64,000 bases of DNA from Breoghania sp. L-A4 (GTDB lineage: Bacteria > Pseudomonadota > Alphaproteobacteria > Rhizobiales > Stappiaceae): positions 3,821,579 to 3,885,578 of the forward strand of contig NZ_CP031841.1 of the NCBI RefSeq assembly GCF_003432385.1. The letters are read 5' to 3'. A program made the translations under genes and the position numbers. Below, piece by piece: positions 16,933 through 27,611 of the stretch. Position 1 is the stretch's first letter. Each line of letters starts with the position of its first letter. The notes beneath the pieces were generated by a model. That model was given only the letters and a program-made list of their open reading frames with translations. It was not told the origin of the DNA and ran no database searches.

Positions 16933-19002
16933 TCACACACGTATATCCAGCCCGCTCGCGCCACCACGCGTATAGGCCGCGACCCGTTCCAGCGCCGCCT
17001 GCTGGTCGACCGGCTGATCGCCGGCGACGGCTTCGCCGAAACCGTTCGTCTCTCGATGCTCATTGCCGCCGTCGGCAGATGCCTGCCCGCCCTGATCCTT
17101 CAGCGAGAAGGACAGCCCGCCATCGCTCGCCGTCTTCAACCCGGCATTTTCCAAAGCCCGCTCCATGCCACGCTGATCGCGCTGCATCATGTCGAGCGTC
17201 TCAGGGCGTTCGACGATCAAATGCGCCCGCACCTGGCCATCGTCACCGATCTTCAACCGGACATCCACCCGACCCAGTTCCGGCGGATCAAGACGGATCT
17301 CGAACCGGGTCTGGCCGCGCTGGGCATTGCGGGTGATTTCCATGGCCATCAGGGCCATGGGCAGGGTTTGCGCCGCGGGCGCGCCGTTGGACGCAGGCGT
17401 CACGAAAGGCTGGCCCGAACGCGCGGTGTTGCCGGCGACGGCCTCATAGCCGTCACCGCCGTCGGCGAGATCGCCACCAAGCACCTCGACCCCGACAGCG
17501 ACCGCCGGAGCGGCGGCAGCCTGAACGGTCATCGTGGACGAGACGACCGGCTTGCGGGGCTCAGTGGCCGCCGCATTGGTCTGGGGACGAACCACGCCAT
17601 CCGCGTCTGCACTCTCGGCGCCATCACCCGCGTCGCCGCCCGGCTGGCCCTCTCCGTCGAGCGATGTCTGCCCGAGCATGTTCTGTCCGGCCGTGTTCTG
17701 GCTGGTTGTGTTCTGGCTGGCTGTGTTCTGGACCCCGGCTGCGACAACCGGCGCCTGCGCAGCGTTGTTCTGTGCGGCGGCCGGAGCAGTCGTTGCCGCG
17801 CGCAGCGGCTGGGCGGGATCCACGGGAGACTTCGCAACCTCGGTTGCAGGAACACCGTCCGCGTCAACCGCCTGTGCGACATCGCCGATGACAAGGGGCG
17901 CCACTTGCGCCGTCGCGACCGGCTGGACCGCTTGCAGCGGCGCGGCCTGCGCGCCATTGGGGCCGGCCGGCGCAGCCGCGACGGGCCGGGTCGCGGATGC
18001 ACCCACGGGCATTTGCGGCAGGGCGGCTTCGCGTTTCAACGGCGGCACATCCGCATCATCCGCAGCAACGGCGCTTTCCGGCGCTGCGGCGACGGGCCCG
18101 GCGCCCACTTGAACCGCCGGGGCTCCCGGCGCGCCGACCACAGGTTTCACGACGGGCTCAGCCGCGCCGGGAGTTGACCGGACCACGAGCCCCGCATCGA
18201 GACCTGGCTCGGTCAGCGGCACCGTAGCCGCGGCAAGACCAGCGGAAGGCGCAGGCGCCATCGGCGCTGCGGGCTCAGCCACAGGCTGACCGCCAGCCGG
18301 CGTGTCCGCCACACTGGGGAAGAAACCGGGAGCGTCCGTCGTGCCTGCACTCCGAACCACCGGCGGGCGATCGGCATTGCCCTCGTCCGAGCCCGCGTCT
18401 GGGGCGGCGGGAGGCGTTGCAAAATCGCCGGCAAGATCATCAGCGAGATCGCCAGCAAGGTTGCCGGCAAGGTCGCCAGCAAGATCACCGTCCGTGCCAA
18501 ACGATGCGGTCTCCACAATTCCATCCGGCAGCGCGGGAAACATGACAGGCGCCACGACGGGCGGCGGCACGAGCGCGCCTTCGGCCGCAGCCAGAGTGAC
18601 TTCGTCCGCGTCAATAGCGGACGGTTCGTCCGCCACAAGAAGCAATGGATCGATCTGCGCGTCCGGCGCCACATCCGAGGCCGCAACGCCGTCGGCGCCT
18701 TCTGACACAAGCGAGAAATTCAGCACCGGCGCCGTCGCGCCGAACAGGCCATCCATCAGCGCCGCCGCGGAGACGCTCATGCCCTCCACCATCGGCGCAA
18801 GGGGAGCAGCCGGCGCGGCGCCCGTGGCGACATCGAGATGACTGGCGAAGAGCGAGGGAACGCCTGACAGCCCGCCCGCCCCACCGGCGGGGGCCGCGAC
18901 GCCCGCCGCGCCCGAGACGGCAAGACCGGCGCGAACCGTACCGCCGGCCGCGCCCGCAAGCCCACCGCCTGCCAGCCCAACCGCATCTCCCGAGATGTTC
19001 AT
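16933..19002 (-). CDS. fliK: Flagellar hook-length control protein FliK
   Basis: The 689-residue product has a long, low-complexity Ala/Pro/Gly/Val N-terminal ruler region and a compact C-terminal FliK domain (RFEIRLDPPELGRVDVRLKI, then DGQVRAHLIVERPETLDMM and LENAGLKTASDGGLSFSL). FliK measures hook length and switches export to filament substrates. ATG 19002 was chosen because the protein then begins MNISGDAVGLAGG; a TTG 12 bases upstream with GAGGCGG before it is an alternative. Two tandem repeats in the ruler suggest length plasticity. A sigma-54 promoter lies about 85-95 bases upstream. Confidence 0.9.
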   Translation of the reverse strand: MNISGDAVGLAGGGLAGAAGGTVRAGLAVSGAAGVAAPAGGAGGLSGVPSLFASHLDVATGAAPAAPLAPMVEGMSVSAAALMDGLFGATAPVLNFSLVSEGADGVAASDVAPDAQIDPLLLVADEPSAIDADEVTLAAAEGALVPPPVVAPVMFPALPDGIVETASFGTDGDLAGDLAGNLAGDLADDLAGDFATPPAAPDAGSDEGNADRPPVVRSAGTTDAPGFFPSVADTPAGGQPVAEPAAPMAPAPSAGLAAATVPLTEPGLDAGLVVRSTPGAAEPVVKPVVGAPGAPAVQVGAGPVAAAPESAVAADDADVPPLKREAALPQMPVGASATRPVAAAPAGPNGAQAAPLQAVQPVATAQVAPLVIGDVAQAVDADGVPATEVAKSPVDPAQPLRAATTAPAAAQNNAAQAPVVAAGVQNTASQNTTSQNTAGQNMLGQTSLDGEGQPGGDAGDGAESADADGVVRPQTNAAATEPRKPVVSSTMTVQAAAAPAVAVGVEVLGGDLADGGDGYEAVAGNTARSGQPFVTPASNGAPAAQTLPMALMAMEITRNAQRGQTRFEIRLDPPELGRVDVRLKIGDDGQVRAHLIVERPETLDMMQRDQRGMERALENAGLKTASDGGLSFSLKDQGGQASADGGNEHRETNGFGEAVAGDQPVDQQAALERVAAYTRGGASGLDIRV
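17678..17737 (-). repeat. 15-bp tandem repeat in the fliK ruler
   Basis: Four units of 15 bases encode NTASQ/NTTSQ/NTAGQ-type pentapeptides. The phase is a multiple of three, so copy number can change without a frameshift. Confidence 0.8.
18421..18492 (-). repeat. 12-bp tandem repeat in the fliK ruler
   Basis: Six imperfect units of 12 bases encode repeated GDLA/GNLA/DDLA tetrapeptides. The unit is a whole number of codons, so gain or loss of units would lengthen or shorten the ruler in frame. Confidence 0.8.
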
Positions 19003-19472
19003 GTCGTAAATCTGCAAAACCGCCTCGCTCTTTCCAGTCGTCCAGCGCGGACACCATCCGGCACGCGAATTCACAAAGACATGTGCAAGCACGGGGCCAA
19101 ACGTCCGGCGCGCGGGAAACGGCGGCTTTCCGACGATCTCGGCGCGGCCTGCGCATCGGAGCCGTCCGCCGGACCCGGAAAACATTGCCAACCCGGCAAA
19201 GCTTGCCGCCCATCACACGGCCGGCGGGTCACCGCGAGGCAGGCATTTGGTCCGGCGGATCGCGGGCGCGGCGGGACAATTGGCCTGCGCGGCCGCATCG
19301 GCTATAGTGACAGTGGATCGACCTGCACCATTGTGAAGCCGCCCTGTTTCACTTAAATGCATGGGAAACATTGCGTGGCCGCACACCAGCGCAAACAACC
19401 GCATCGGACATCCATCAGGCCCGGGCCGCGACAGACCCGGACAGACGGTGCACATTCACGGAGTAGCACGGG
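19003..19472. other. Spacer between divergent fliK and mnmA
   Basis: About 470 bases. It holds the sigma-54 promoter of fliK at 19084-19099. The 19300-19380 part is less GC-rich and may carry the mnmA promoter, but I see no clear -35/-10 pair. No gene was recognised. Confidence 0.5.
19084..19099 (-). promoter_or_regulatory. Sigma-54 promoter of fliK-flgD
   Basis: The minus strand reads TGGCCCCGTGCTTGCA: GG and GC are exactly ten bases apart, and only one position of TGGCAC-N5-TTGC differs. The -12 lies about 83 bases upstream of the fliK start. FlbD, the sigma-54 flagellar activator, is encoded 8 kb away in this window and is the likely activator. Confidence 0.7.
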
Positions 19473-20669
19473 ATGCTCAACAGCCTGGATCTGCCCGGCC
19501 GGCCGGAAGACACGCGCGTCGTCGTCGCCATGTCGGGCGGCGTCGACTCCTCCGTTGTCGCCGGCCTGCTGAAGCGCGAGGGCTACGACGTGGTCGGCGT
19601 GACGTTGCAGCTCTACGACCATGGCGAGGCCGTCCACCGCAAGGGCGCCTGCTGCGCCGGCCAGGACATTCACGACGCCCGCCGCGTAGCCGAGACGCTC
19701 GGCATCCCGCATTACGTTCTCGACTACGAGGAGCGCTTCCGCGAAGCGGTGATCGACCGGTTCGCCGAAAGCTACATCGCCGGGGAGACGCCGATCCCCT
19801 GTGTCTCATGCAATCAGACCGTAAAATTCCACGACCTTCTGGAAACCGCCAAGACCCTGGGCGCCGACGTGCTGGCCACCGGCCACTACGTGCGCTCGCG
19901 CCGCGGCGAAAGCGGAGCCCAGCAGCTTTTCCGGCCCGTGGACCTGGACCGCGACCAGAGCTATTTCCTCTTCGCCACCACGCCCGAGCAGCTCGACTTC
20001 CTGCGCTTCCCGCTCGGCGGACTGACCAAGCCGGAGACCCGCGAGATCGCCCGCGAGCTCGGCCTGGAGATCGCCGACAAGCACGACAGCCAGGACATCT
20101 GCTTCGTTCCCACCGGGAAATACGCCGACATCATCGCCCGGCTGAAGCCCGGCGCTGCGGAACCCGGCGACATCGTGCATGTGGACGGCCGGGTGCTGGG
20201 CCGGCACGAGGGCATCATCCATTACACGGTGGGCCAGCGCCGCGGCATCGGCATCACCGCCAGCGAGCCGCTCTACGTGGTGCATCTGGACGCCGAAGGC
20301 GGCCGTGTCGTGGTCGGCCCGCGCGACGCGCTGATGACCCACCGGCTGCATCTGCGCGACGTCAACTGGCTCGGCGACACGGCTCTGGCCGACCTGCCGG
20401 CCGAGGGCGTGGAGATCTACGCCAAGGTGCGCTCCACCCGGCCGCCGCGCCAGGCGCTGCTCAAGGTGGAAGACGGCGCCGTGGTGGTCGAGCTTGCCGA
20501 CGGCGAGCACGGGGTGGCCCCCGGCCAGGCCTGCGTCTTCTATGATACCGACGGCGACGCCGCGCGGGTGTTCGGCGGCGGCTGGATCGACCGCACCGAG
20601 CGCTCCGGCTCGGCCGAAGCCGCGCTGGCCCGGCTCGACGAGCCCAAGGCCGCGGTGACGCACGCATGA
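19473..20669 (+). CDS. mnmA: tRNA-specific 2-thiouridylase MnmA
   Basis: A 398-residue enzyme that thiolates U34 of tRNA(Lys), tRNA(Glu) and tRNA(Gln). It shows the PP-loop SGGVDSS at 21-27, the catalytic Cys110 in the PCVSCN motif, the second active cysteine Cys210 in SQDICFVP, the tRNA-binding GHYVR region and the C-terminal barrel beginning [12 protein letters not shown]. Length is typical. Its last four bases overlap the next ATG (ATGA), so the methyltransferase downstream is translationally coupled. Confidence 0.96.
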   Translation: MLNSLDLPGRPEDTRVVVAMSGGVDSSVVAGLLKREGYDVVGVTLQLYDHGEAVHRKGACCAGQDIHDARRVAETLGIPHYVLDYEERFREAVIDRFAESYIAGETPIPCVSCNQTVKFHDLLETAKTLGADVLATGHYVRSRRGESGAQQLFRPVDLDRDQSYFLFATTPEQLDFLRFPLGGLTKPETREIARELGLEIADKHDSQDICFVPTGKYADIIARLKPGAAEPGDIVHVDGRVLGRHEGIIHYTVGQRRGIGITASEPLYVVHLDAEGGRVVVGPRDALMTHRLHLRDVNWLGDTALADLPAEGVEIYAKVRSTRPPRQALLKVEDGAVVVELADGEHGVAPGQACVFYDTDGDAARVFGGGWIDRTERSGSAEAALARLDEPKAAVTHA

Positions 20670-21373
20670 ACCGCAGCGAGCCCATCCCCGATCGCGTCCG
20701 CAAATTGACCCGCCGCGTGCGGTCCTTCGCGGAATCCCTGACCCGGGACGCCGCCCGGCTGGACGAGAACGCCGTGCGCCTGGCCTATGCGCGCTGGGCG
20801 CCGTTCTACGACATGGTGTTTCGCGCGCCGCTCTACTGGGGCCGGCGCGCCGCCGTCAAACGCATCAACGAACTGGAAGGCCGCGTGCTGGAGGCCGGCG
20901 TCGGCACCGGCATGTCGCTGCCCAACTACAAGCCGCACCTCACCGTCACCGGCATCGATCTGTCGGAGGAAATGCTCGAGCGCGCGCGGTGGCGCGCGGA
21001 GAAGCTGCCGGGCGTCGACCAGCTGATCGCCATGGACGCCGGCGCGCTCGGGTTTCCCGACAACCATTTCGACGTCACCGTGGCCATGTATGTGATCACG
21101 GTGGTGCCCGACCCCCTCAAGGTGCTGCACGAGCTCGAACGCGTGACCAGGCCCGGCGGCACGGTGATCCTGGTCAACCATTTCTCCGCCACCCACGGCA
21201 TCCGCGCCCGCGTGGAAACGGCGCTGGAGCGCTTCTCCAGCCGCCTTGGATGGAACCCGGAGTTCCCCAAGAGCCGCATCCTGGGCCGCTCCCGCCTGGA
21301 GCTCGAGGAAGAGGAAACCCTGCCGCCGTTCGGCCTGTTCACGCTGCTGAGCTTTCGCAAGCCCGAGGCCTGA
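20666..21373 (+). CDS. PmtA-like phospholipid N-methyltransferase
   Basis: A 235-residue class I SAM-dependent methyltransferase. Motif I is [13 protein letters not shown], followed by [15 protein letters not shown], and then [20 protein letters not shown] with [13 protein letters not shown]. This combination, with [17 protein letters not shown] before motif I, resembles Rhodobacter-type phosphatidylethanolamine N-methyltransferases (PmtA), which make phosphatidylcholine precursors at the membrane surface. A different small-molecule substrate cannot be excluded. The start overlaps the mnmA stop. Confidence 0.8.
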   Translation: MNRSEPIPDRVRKLTRRVRSFAESLTRDAARLDENAVRLAYARWAPFYDMVFRAPLYWGRRAAVKRINELEGRVLEAGVGTGMSLPNYKPHLTVTGIDLSEEMLERARWRAEKLPGVDQLIAMDAGALGFPDNHFDVTVAMYVITVVPDPLKVLHELERVTRPGGTVILVNHFSATHGIRARVETALERFSSRLGWNPEFPKSRILGRSRLELEEEETLPPFGLFTLLSFRKPEA

Positions 21374-21439
21374 ACGGCCCCGGCCATGGGCGGGGTGCCG
21401 CGCGCGGTGGAGAACTTTTGCCGCGCCCGCAGCCCGCGC

Positions 21440-21468
21440 TTGACAGGCCGCGCGCCGCTCCCCTATAT
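21440..21468 (+). promoter_or_regulatory. Sigma-70 promoter of the tRNA gene
   Basis: TTGACA at 21440-21445, 17 bases, CTATAT at 21463-21468. It lies about 65 bases before the mature tRNA. Confidence 0.6.
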
Positions 21469-21531
21469 GCAGCCCACGCCGACGGTTCGCCCGCCGGCCC
21501 CAAAGCCGCGATCCACGAACACGCGCGCGAT

Positions 21532-21608
21532 GGCGGAGTAGCTCAGCTGGTTAGAGCAGCGGAATCATAATCCGCGTGTCGGGGGTTCGAGTCCCTCCTC
21601 CGCTACCA
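21532..21608 (+). tRNA. tRNA-Met (CAT), elongator type
   Basis: A 77-nt cloverleaf: acceptor GGCGGAG with CTCCGCT (one G-U pair at 1-72), D-arm with AGCTCAGCTGGTTAGAGC, anticodon stem GCGGA/TCCGC with loop ATCATAA giving anticodon CAT, T-loop GTTCGAGTC and encoded CCA. It lacks the C1-A72 mismatch and the three G-C pairs of initiator tRNA. A lysidine-modified tRNA-Ile2 also has a CAT anticodon and is the main alternative. Immediately after it the base composition drops sharply. Confidence 0.9.
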
Positions 21609-24530
21609 AATTTCCCTTGAAATTGCTGATGGTTAGATCTCGCACGCACCGAGCGCGTCTGCGCGTGGAAAGCCCGGGGTTGGCATTCTGTGTTTCAAAA
21701 GCCTGGGGATGGATAGGAGGGAATAAGACGGTTTGTTTTATACCTAAGAGTTATTGTATGGCCGAGTGATATTCAAGAGTGTAACTTCACTACGTTCGGC
21801 AGGAGTCTGTCTGCTAAATGCATAGCCCAATTCCTGTGAAGGAAAAGGGAATACGGAAATCTCTCCTATGTGGACTACCGAGAAAACTCGTCGAGCTCAT
21901 ATTTTTCCTCGCCCGTTGCGTGTCGCTTACCTTGTACCACTCAGACCAAGTCACGCTCTTCTTGACGCAATTTTCGACGAGGCGATGTCTCGGTGGGGCG
22001 GCCGTCGAACGCCGATAGTTGTGACTGATGGCGCAACGATCAGCGATGCTGAGTGGATGTTTCTCGACCTATGGGATGCTGACTTAATTTACAGCTATGT
22101 ACCATTGCAAGACGATCTTCACGACCGGATCGCATATTGCTTGGGTCCCTACGCGATAGAAACTCATAAGACTGTTGATGAGCCTGCTAACAGTCGGGCA
22201 TTCCGGCCTTCGTCTGACGGCTTGGAATGGTCATTGAAGTCAATATCCGTCCTTCCCCGCGTGGCCAGACTTCAGGAAATTCGACGAGAGCCAATTTTTG
22301 AAGTTCTAGATAAAGAAAGAGGTAGTCATGTTGAGCGCGACTTGGCTGACTCTTTCGGATTTTTGAGTAACTGCACCGTTGACCGTAGCATAACTCCATA
22401 CGCAAGAAGATTAAGCTTCAGGGAGGTTGGCCACGAGAAATATGCGCCGCGTTTTACTGGCGAAAATGTGATCTCTTACCTCTCAGATATCGACGAACTC
22501 GAAAGCCGCCTTTCAGAAGACGGTAGACTCCTGTTCCCCACCCAAATGTCGGATATGTTTTGTCCTAATTTAAATGCGCTTAGGGAGTATAAAAATAGCT
22601 GGGAAGAACAACTTACTGTTATAATCGGCGATGACGCTGACGATAGGCTGCTATTTTGGAACGCGATCCACCGCTACGCGAGCCTCGATATTTTCAGAAA
22701 CAATCAAATATTTCGATTTAGCGTAGATCGCTTTAAGGATGGCCTGCCTGCATGGATAAGGCATCTATGTGGCGGAGTAAGAAATTGTCGTCGTTTTGAT
22801 GGAAACGGCGCACCCAATGTCCACGTTGTTTCGTGTTCAGTTGAAGCGGAGCGGCTTGGGGAAATCTCAAGACAAGTAGCCGGGGACAGGCATATAATAT
22901 CTTCTTTTGGAAAACTTGCGGTTTCAGATGTTTTTGATCCGCTTGTTGAAAACGATCCCAGGAGAGATTATGAGCACAGCCAAAATCTCTGGCCAGCTTG
23001 GATTTGGCCCGATACCAAAACTGCCGAAATGGTCCGAGTGGAAAATCGTGAGATCGATCTACCTTGCATAAAGCCTGGGCATACAAATGAGTTCCCGCTT
23101 GGGCCTACAACAGTTGGCGCATGGCTAAACGACCTAAAAATCGAGCGTGCGGAAGACCATAGCCGCTATTCAAATATCATCCATCACTGGATGTTTCCGC
23201 GGCGGTTAGCGCTTCACAGATCTGTAAAAATTGAAAACTATGGCGAAAGCCGTATGGCGCTGCGTCCACCGGTCAGGCCCACAGAGCGTGGGTGTCTGTC
23301 CCTTTGGGATAGTCCTCTATGGCAACGCCCAACTTTGAGCTTACCTCAAGACGTTACCGCTTTCCGTCAAGCGCTTGCCATGCATCACCCCAATACAATA
23401 GCTGAGCGTGGCTCCCGTGGTGAGGGGATGCCGCATGCGCGAATTGAAGACGTCAAGCTATCTGATAAAGGCCGCGATTTGCTGGGTGTCCTGAAATTCT
23501 TTGGCAATCTCAACGAAGCCATAACATTCCTTACAAACCCATTTATTCTGTCCCTTATCGCGAAATTGTCGCCCACTGACCCTGCTGAAAATTCGGGCAG
23601 AATTCAGAAGTTGAAGGGAGAACTCATCGAGCGCCTGAAGGATCAGCAGCCCACCGAAAGCGATTTCGAAAGAGCTGCAAGACGTGTGCTGGAACTTGCT
23701 GCGCGTGGGCTGCAAAAGGACATGAAGGAAAATGAGTACGCCAACTATGCGGGACTGTGGCAGCAGTTGAAAGAGGACGTTCAAGGCAAGGCAAATCGAA
23801 ATGAGCTAGACGACTGCCTCAAGTATTTGAGAAATCAAAATTTTTTGCTTCAAGGATTTGGCTGGAAATGTAGAAGGTGTCAGCATTCCAACTGGGTTGG
23901 CTTGACGGACATAACCAACTCGCTTGAATGTGCAATCTGCGACTTTCCGGAAAATGCGCCAGTTGGTGGGGACGCCAACTTTCACTTCAAGCTGAATCCG
24001 TTCGTGAGCGCTGCATTCGCTCCCACATCAGCTCAAGACTCGATAATTTGGTGCCTGTCTTTGTTGCTAGACGGGGCGCGCCATTCATTCATGCTCACAC
24101 CGACCTTGGACATCAGGGACAAGATCGCGCTGCCTCAAGGAACAGACTTAGATGTTCTGGCATGTGTGGATGGAAAAGTTTACTTCTACGAGGTGAAGCG
24201 GAGCTTTGCCGGGATAAACAAAAGGCAGATCGATGATTTGATCATAGTAGCCAATTTAATTCGACCAGACTTTGCGGGATTTGCGATCCAGAGTGACGTC
24301 AACAAAAGCGCCCTGAGCGATAAAGATATCAGTTACATTCGTGCCGAACTACGGAAGATAGATGTCGAATTTGCGCTGAAAAGGGGCAATAAAAATCAGA
24401 GAGGGTTCTTATCTCGCGCCGTGCCGCCAAACGTTGGCGACACAATGCGATGGAACATTTGGCAAAACTGAATGCGTTGCGCGTCTCTCGATCCGACGTT
24501 GAAAACACGTGGCGGTCACCAAGGTTTGTT
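21609..24530. other. AT-rich insert at the tRNA-Met 3' end (small genomic island)
   Basis: Composition falls clearly just after the tRNA and recovers near 24.5 kb. The insert holds a single long gene. No integrase, transposase or direct repeat of the tRNA 3' end was found on reading, so the mechanism of arrival is unknown. The right border truncates or disturbs a GC-rich small gene. The spacer 21609-21867 shows no other gene. Confidence 0.65.
21868..24471 (+). CDS. Unknown 867-residue protein with zinc ribbon and PD-(D/E)xK-like domain
   Basis: I do not recognise a named family. The N-terminal ~100 residues (LRVAYLVPLRPSHALLDAIF, then TPIVVTDGATISDAEWMF and DLIYSYVPLQDDLHDRI) look like an alpha/beta domain. 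The middle ~500 residues are long and uncharacterised. A four-cysteine zinc ribbon follows (C668-x2-C671-x16-C688-x2-C691). The last ~120 residues contain D762-x12-E775-V-K777 in LDVLACVDGKVYFYEVKRS, the spacing of a PD-(D/E)xK nuclease core. It has no signal peptide or membrane helix. ATG 21868 has only a weak ribosome site. Codon and base use differ from all neighbours, which suggests recent transfer. A defence role is inference. Confidence 0.8.
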   Translation: MWTTEKTRRAHIFPRPLRVAYLVPLRPSHALLDAIFDEAMSRWGGRRTPIVVTDGATISDAEWMFLDLWDADLIYSYVPLQDDLHDRIAYCLGPYAIETHKTVDEPANSRAFRPSSDGLEWSLKSISVLPRVARLQEIRREPIFEVLDKERGSHVERDLADSFGFLSNCTVDRSITPYARRLSFREVGHEKYAPRFTGENVISYLSDIDELESRLSEDGRLLFPTQMSDMFCPNLNALREYKNSWEEQLTVIIGDDADDRLLFWNAIHRYASLDIFRNNQIFRFSVDRFKDGLPAWIRHLCGGVRNCRRFDGNGAPNVHVVSCSVEAERLGEISRQVAGDRHIISSFGKLAVSDVFDPLVENDPRRDYEHSQNLWPAWIWPDTKTAEMVRVENREIDLPCIKPGHTNEFPLGPTTVGAWLNDLKIERAEDHSRYSNIIHHWMFPRRLALHRSVKIENYGESRMALRPPVRPTERGCLSLWDSPLWQRPTLSLPQDVTAFRQALAMHHPNTIAERGSRGEGMPHARIEDVKLSDKGRDLLGVLKFFGNLNEAITFLTNPFILSLIAKLSPTDPAENSGRIQKLKGELIERLKDQQPTESDFERAARRVLELAARGLQKDMKENEYANYAGLWQQLKEDVQGKANRNELDDCLKYLRNQNFLLQGFGWKCRRCQHSNWVGLTDITNSLECAICDFPENAPVGGDANFHFKLNPFVSAAFAPTSAQDSIIWCLSLLLDGARHSFMLTPTLDIRDKIALPQGTDLDVLACVDGKVYFYEVKRSFAGINKRQIDDLIIVANLIRPDFAGFAIQSDVNKSALSDKDISYIRAELRKIDVEFALKRGNKNQRGFLSRAVPPNVGDTMRWNIWQN

Positions 24531-24726
24531 TTTCAAGTACGCCTCGCGCCTCCTTCTCGCCAGCCAATCCCTTGACCCAGCTCCACGGCGTACGCTGCTT
24601 ATGCAGCTTCGCCAGTTCGGGGTGCTTCTTCGGGTCGCGGGCGGCCGAGCGCAGGCGTTCGTGGGCTTCACGCGGATCGAGCTTCAGTTCGGCGCGGAGC
24701 TGCTTTGGGGTGACACTGCCGGGCAT
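24409..24726 (-). pseudogene. Probable 3'-disrupted small DNA-binding-like protein
   Basis: ATG 24726 has AAGGG about eight bases upstream and gives MPGSVTPKQLRAELKLDPRE, a helix-turn-helix-like opening often seen in small phage or mobile-element proteins, then RTPWSWVKGLAGEKEARGVL. From about residue 66 the sequence changes character and the frame runs antisense into the end of the 867-residue gene. I read this as a gene whose 3' end was replaced at the island border. A complete but fortuitously extended gene is the alternative. Confidence 0.4.
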
Positions 24727-25140
24727 GGATCGCCCTTCTTCCGAAGCGCGCGGGTCGGGATTGTGAGGAAGCATTCTTCCAGGACAATGTTTTGATGCCC
24801 CTTAGCCGGATCGCGCGGACCCGTTCGGCGGCCGCCATGACCTGCGCCTTGCGCAGCAGCGCGCGACGGCGGAGCGGACGCACCGCGCGTTGCGGCACCC
24901 GCGGATCATCGTTCACTCCCCAGACCGTCGACGCCCCGGCCGGAACCATCACGCGCCATCTGGAGCGGCAGCTCGCGCCGCAACGGTCCCGATTGACATC
25001 GCGTCCGGAGGTCTGAAAGCTCATGGACCAGCGGCGCGCGCATCATGGCCCTTGCCGGCACGCCGAGATCAGCATTGGGCCAGGGTGCGTTCATCGTTCC
25101 GCACGCTTCAGGGCACCTCGATCTGCGCCATTCCGGCCGT
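24727..25140. other. GC-rich remnant region without a clear gene
   Basis: Between the disrupted small gene and the ATPase operon. A minus-strand frame around 24800-24950 (VNDDPRVPQRAVRPLRRRAL) has arginine-rich coding flavour but no recognisable family or clear start. It may be debris from the same insertion event. Confidence 0.45.
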
Positions 25141-25154
25141 TAGATCCAAATCAA
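25141..25154 (+). promoter_or_regulatory. FNR/FixK-like box before the N-ATPase operon
   Basis: TAGAT-CCAA-ATCAA differs from the TTGAT-N4-ATCAA palindrome at one position and ends about 60 bases before atpD. It suggests oxygen-dependent control. A similar site precedes arcD. Confidence 0.4.
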
Positions 25155-25187
25155 GACCTGCTTACCGGACATGCAGTAGGGTGATAA

Positions 25188-26993
<1,806 letters not shown>

Positions 26994-26997
<4 letters not shown>

Positions 26998-27287
26998 CCG
27001 ATGAGCACAATGCAGAAACGGAGACGGAAACCATCGCGCGCAAGGCAAAGCGAATGGAAGAGGCCCGCAAGCGCCGCCGCGAAAGCGCGTGGTACGGCCT
27101 GGGCATGTTCGGGCTGGTGGGCTGGTCCGTCGCGGTTCCCATCGTCGCGGGCATCGCGCTGGGTGTCTGGATCGACGAGCGCTGGCCGGGAGAGGTGTCA
27201 TGGACGCTGACGCTGCTGATCGCCGGCGCCGCGCTGGGCGCTCTCAACGCCTGGTACTGGATCCAGCGGGAGGGACGCAATGATTGA
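26994..27287 (+). CDS. atpQ: N-ATPase accessory subunit AtpQ (AtpI-like)
   Basis: A 97-residue protein with a charged N-terminus (KAKRMEEARKRRRESAW) and two membrane helices (GLGMFGLVGWSVAVPIVAGI and WTLTLLIAGAALGALNAWYW). It belongs to the AtpI/gene-1 type, which assists assembly of the c-ring. ATG 26994 overlaps the atpC stop as ATGA. An upstream extension of the frame inside atpC has no ribosome site. Confidence 0.85.
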
Positions 27288-27317
27288 CGGAGACCGGCAA
27301 CGACTCGAGGAGCTGCA

Positions 27318-27611
27318 ATGAGCGCTACCATCATCCTGCTGTCCGGCGGGGCGGGCGTCCTCATCGGAGGGCTTTACCTCGGCCTGCTGTGGCTGGGCGT
27401 GCGGCATCTGCCGCGGGAGCGGGGCGTCCCCGTTTTCCTCGGACTTGCACTTGCGCGGATGGCGGTGCTGGTGGGCGCGCTGGCGGCGGCGGCCACGCTC
27501 GGAACGCCGGCGGAAGGACTGGTCGCGGCGCTCGCAGGCTTCGTCGCCGTGCGGTTCGCCGCGACGCGCCTTTCGGGTCGCGGAACACCCGGAGACGCCG
27601 CATGGAAATAA
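27318..27611 (+). CDS. atpR: N-ATPase-specific membrane subunit AtpR
   Basis: A 97-residue, three-helix hydrophobic protein (IILLSGGAGVLIGGLYLGLL, VFLGLALARMAVLVGALAAA, GLVAALAGFVAVRF). AtpR is the marker subunit of N-ATPase operons; it is proposed to interact with the c-ring and carries a conserved membrane arginine, visible here in LALARM. GGAG precedes ATG 27318. Its end overlaps atpB by ten bases. Confidence 0.85.
   Translation: MSATIILLSGGAGVLIGGLYLGLLWLGVRHLPRERGVPVFLGLALARMAVLVGALAAAATLGTPAEGLVAALAGFVAVRFAATRLSGRGTPGDAAWK

Noticed and set aside
21580-24560. A direct repeat of the tRNA 3' end marking the island's right border
   Set aside because: I looked for the T-arm/acceptor sequence near 24.4-24.6 kb and 25.1 kb and found no copy, so I do not call att sites.
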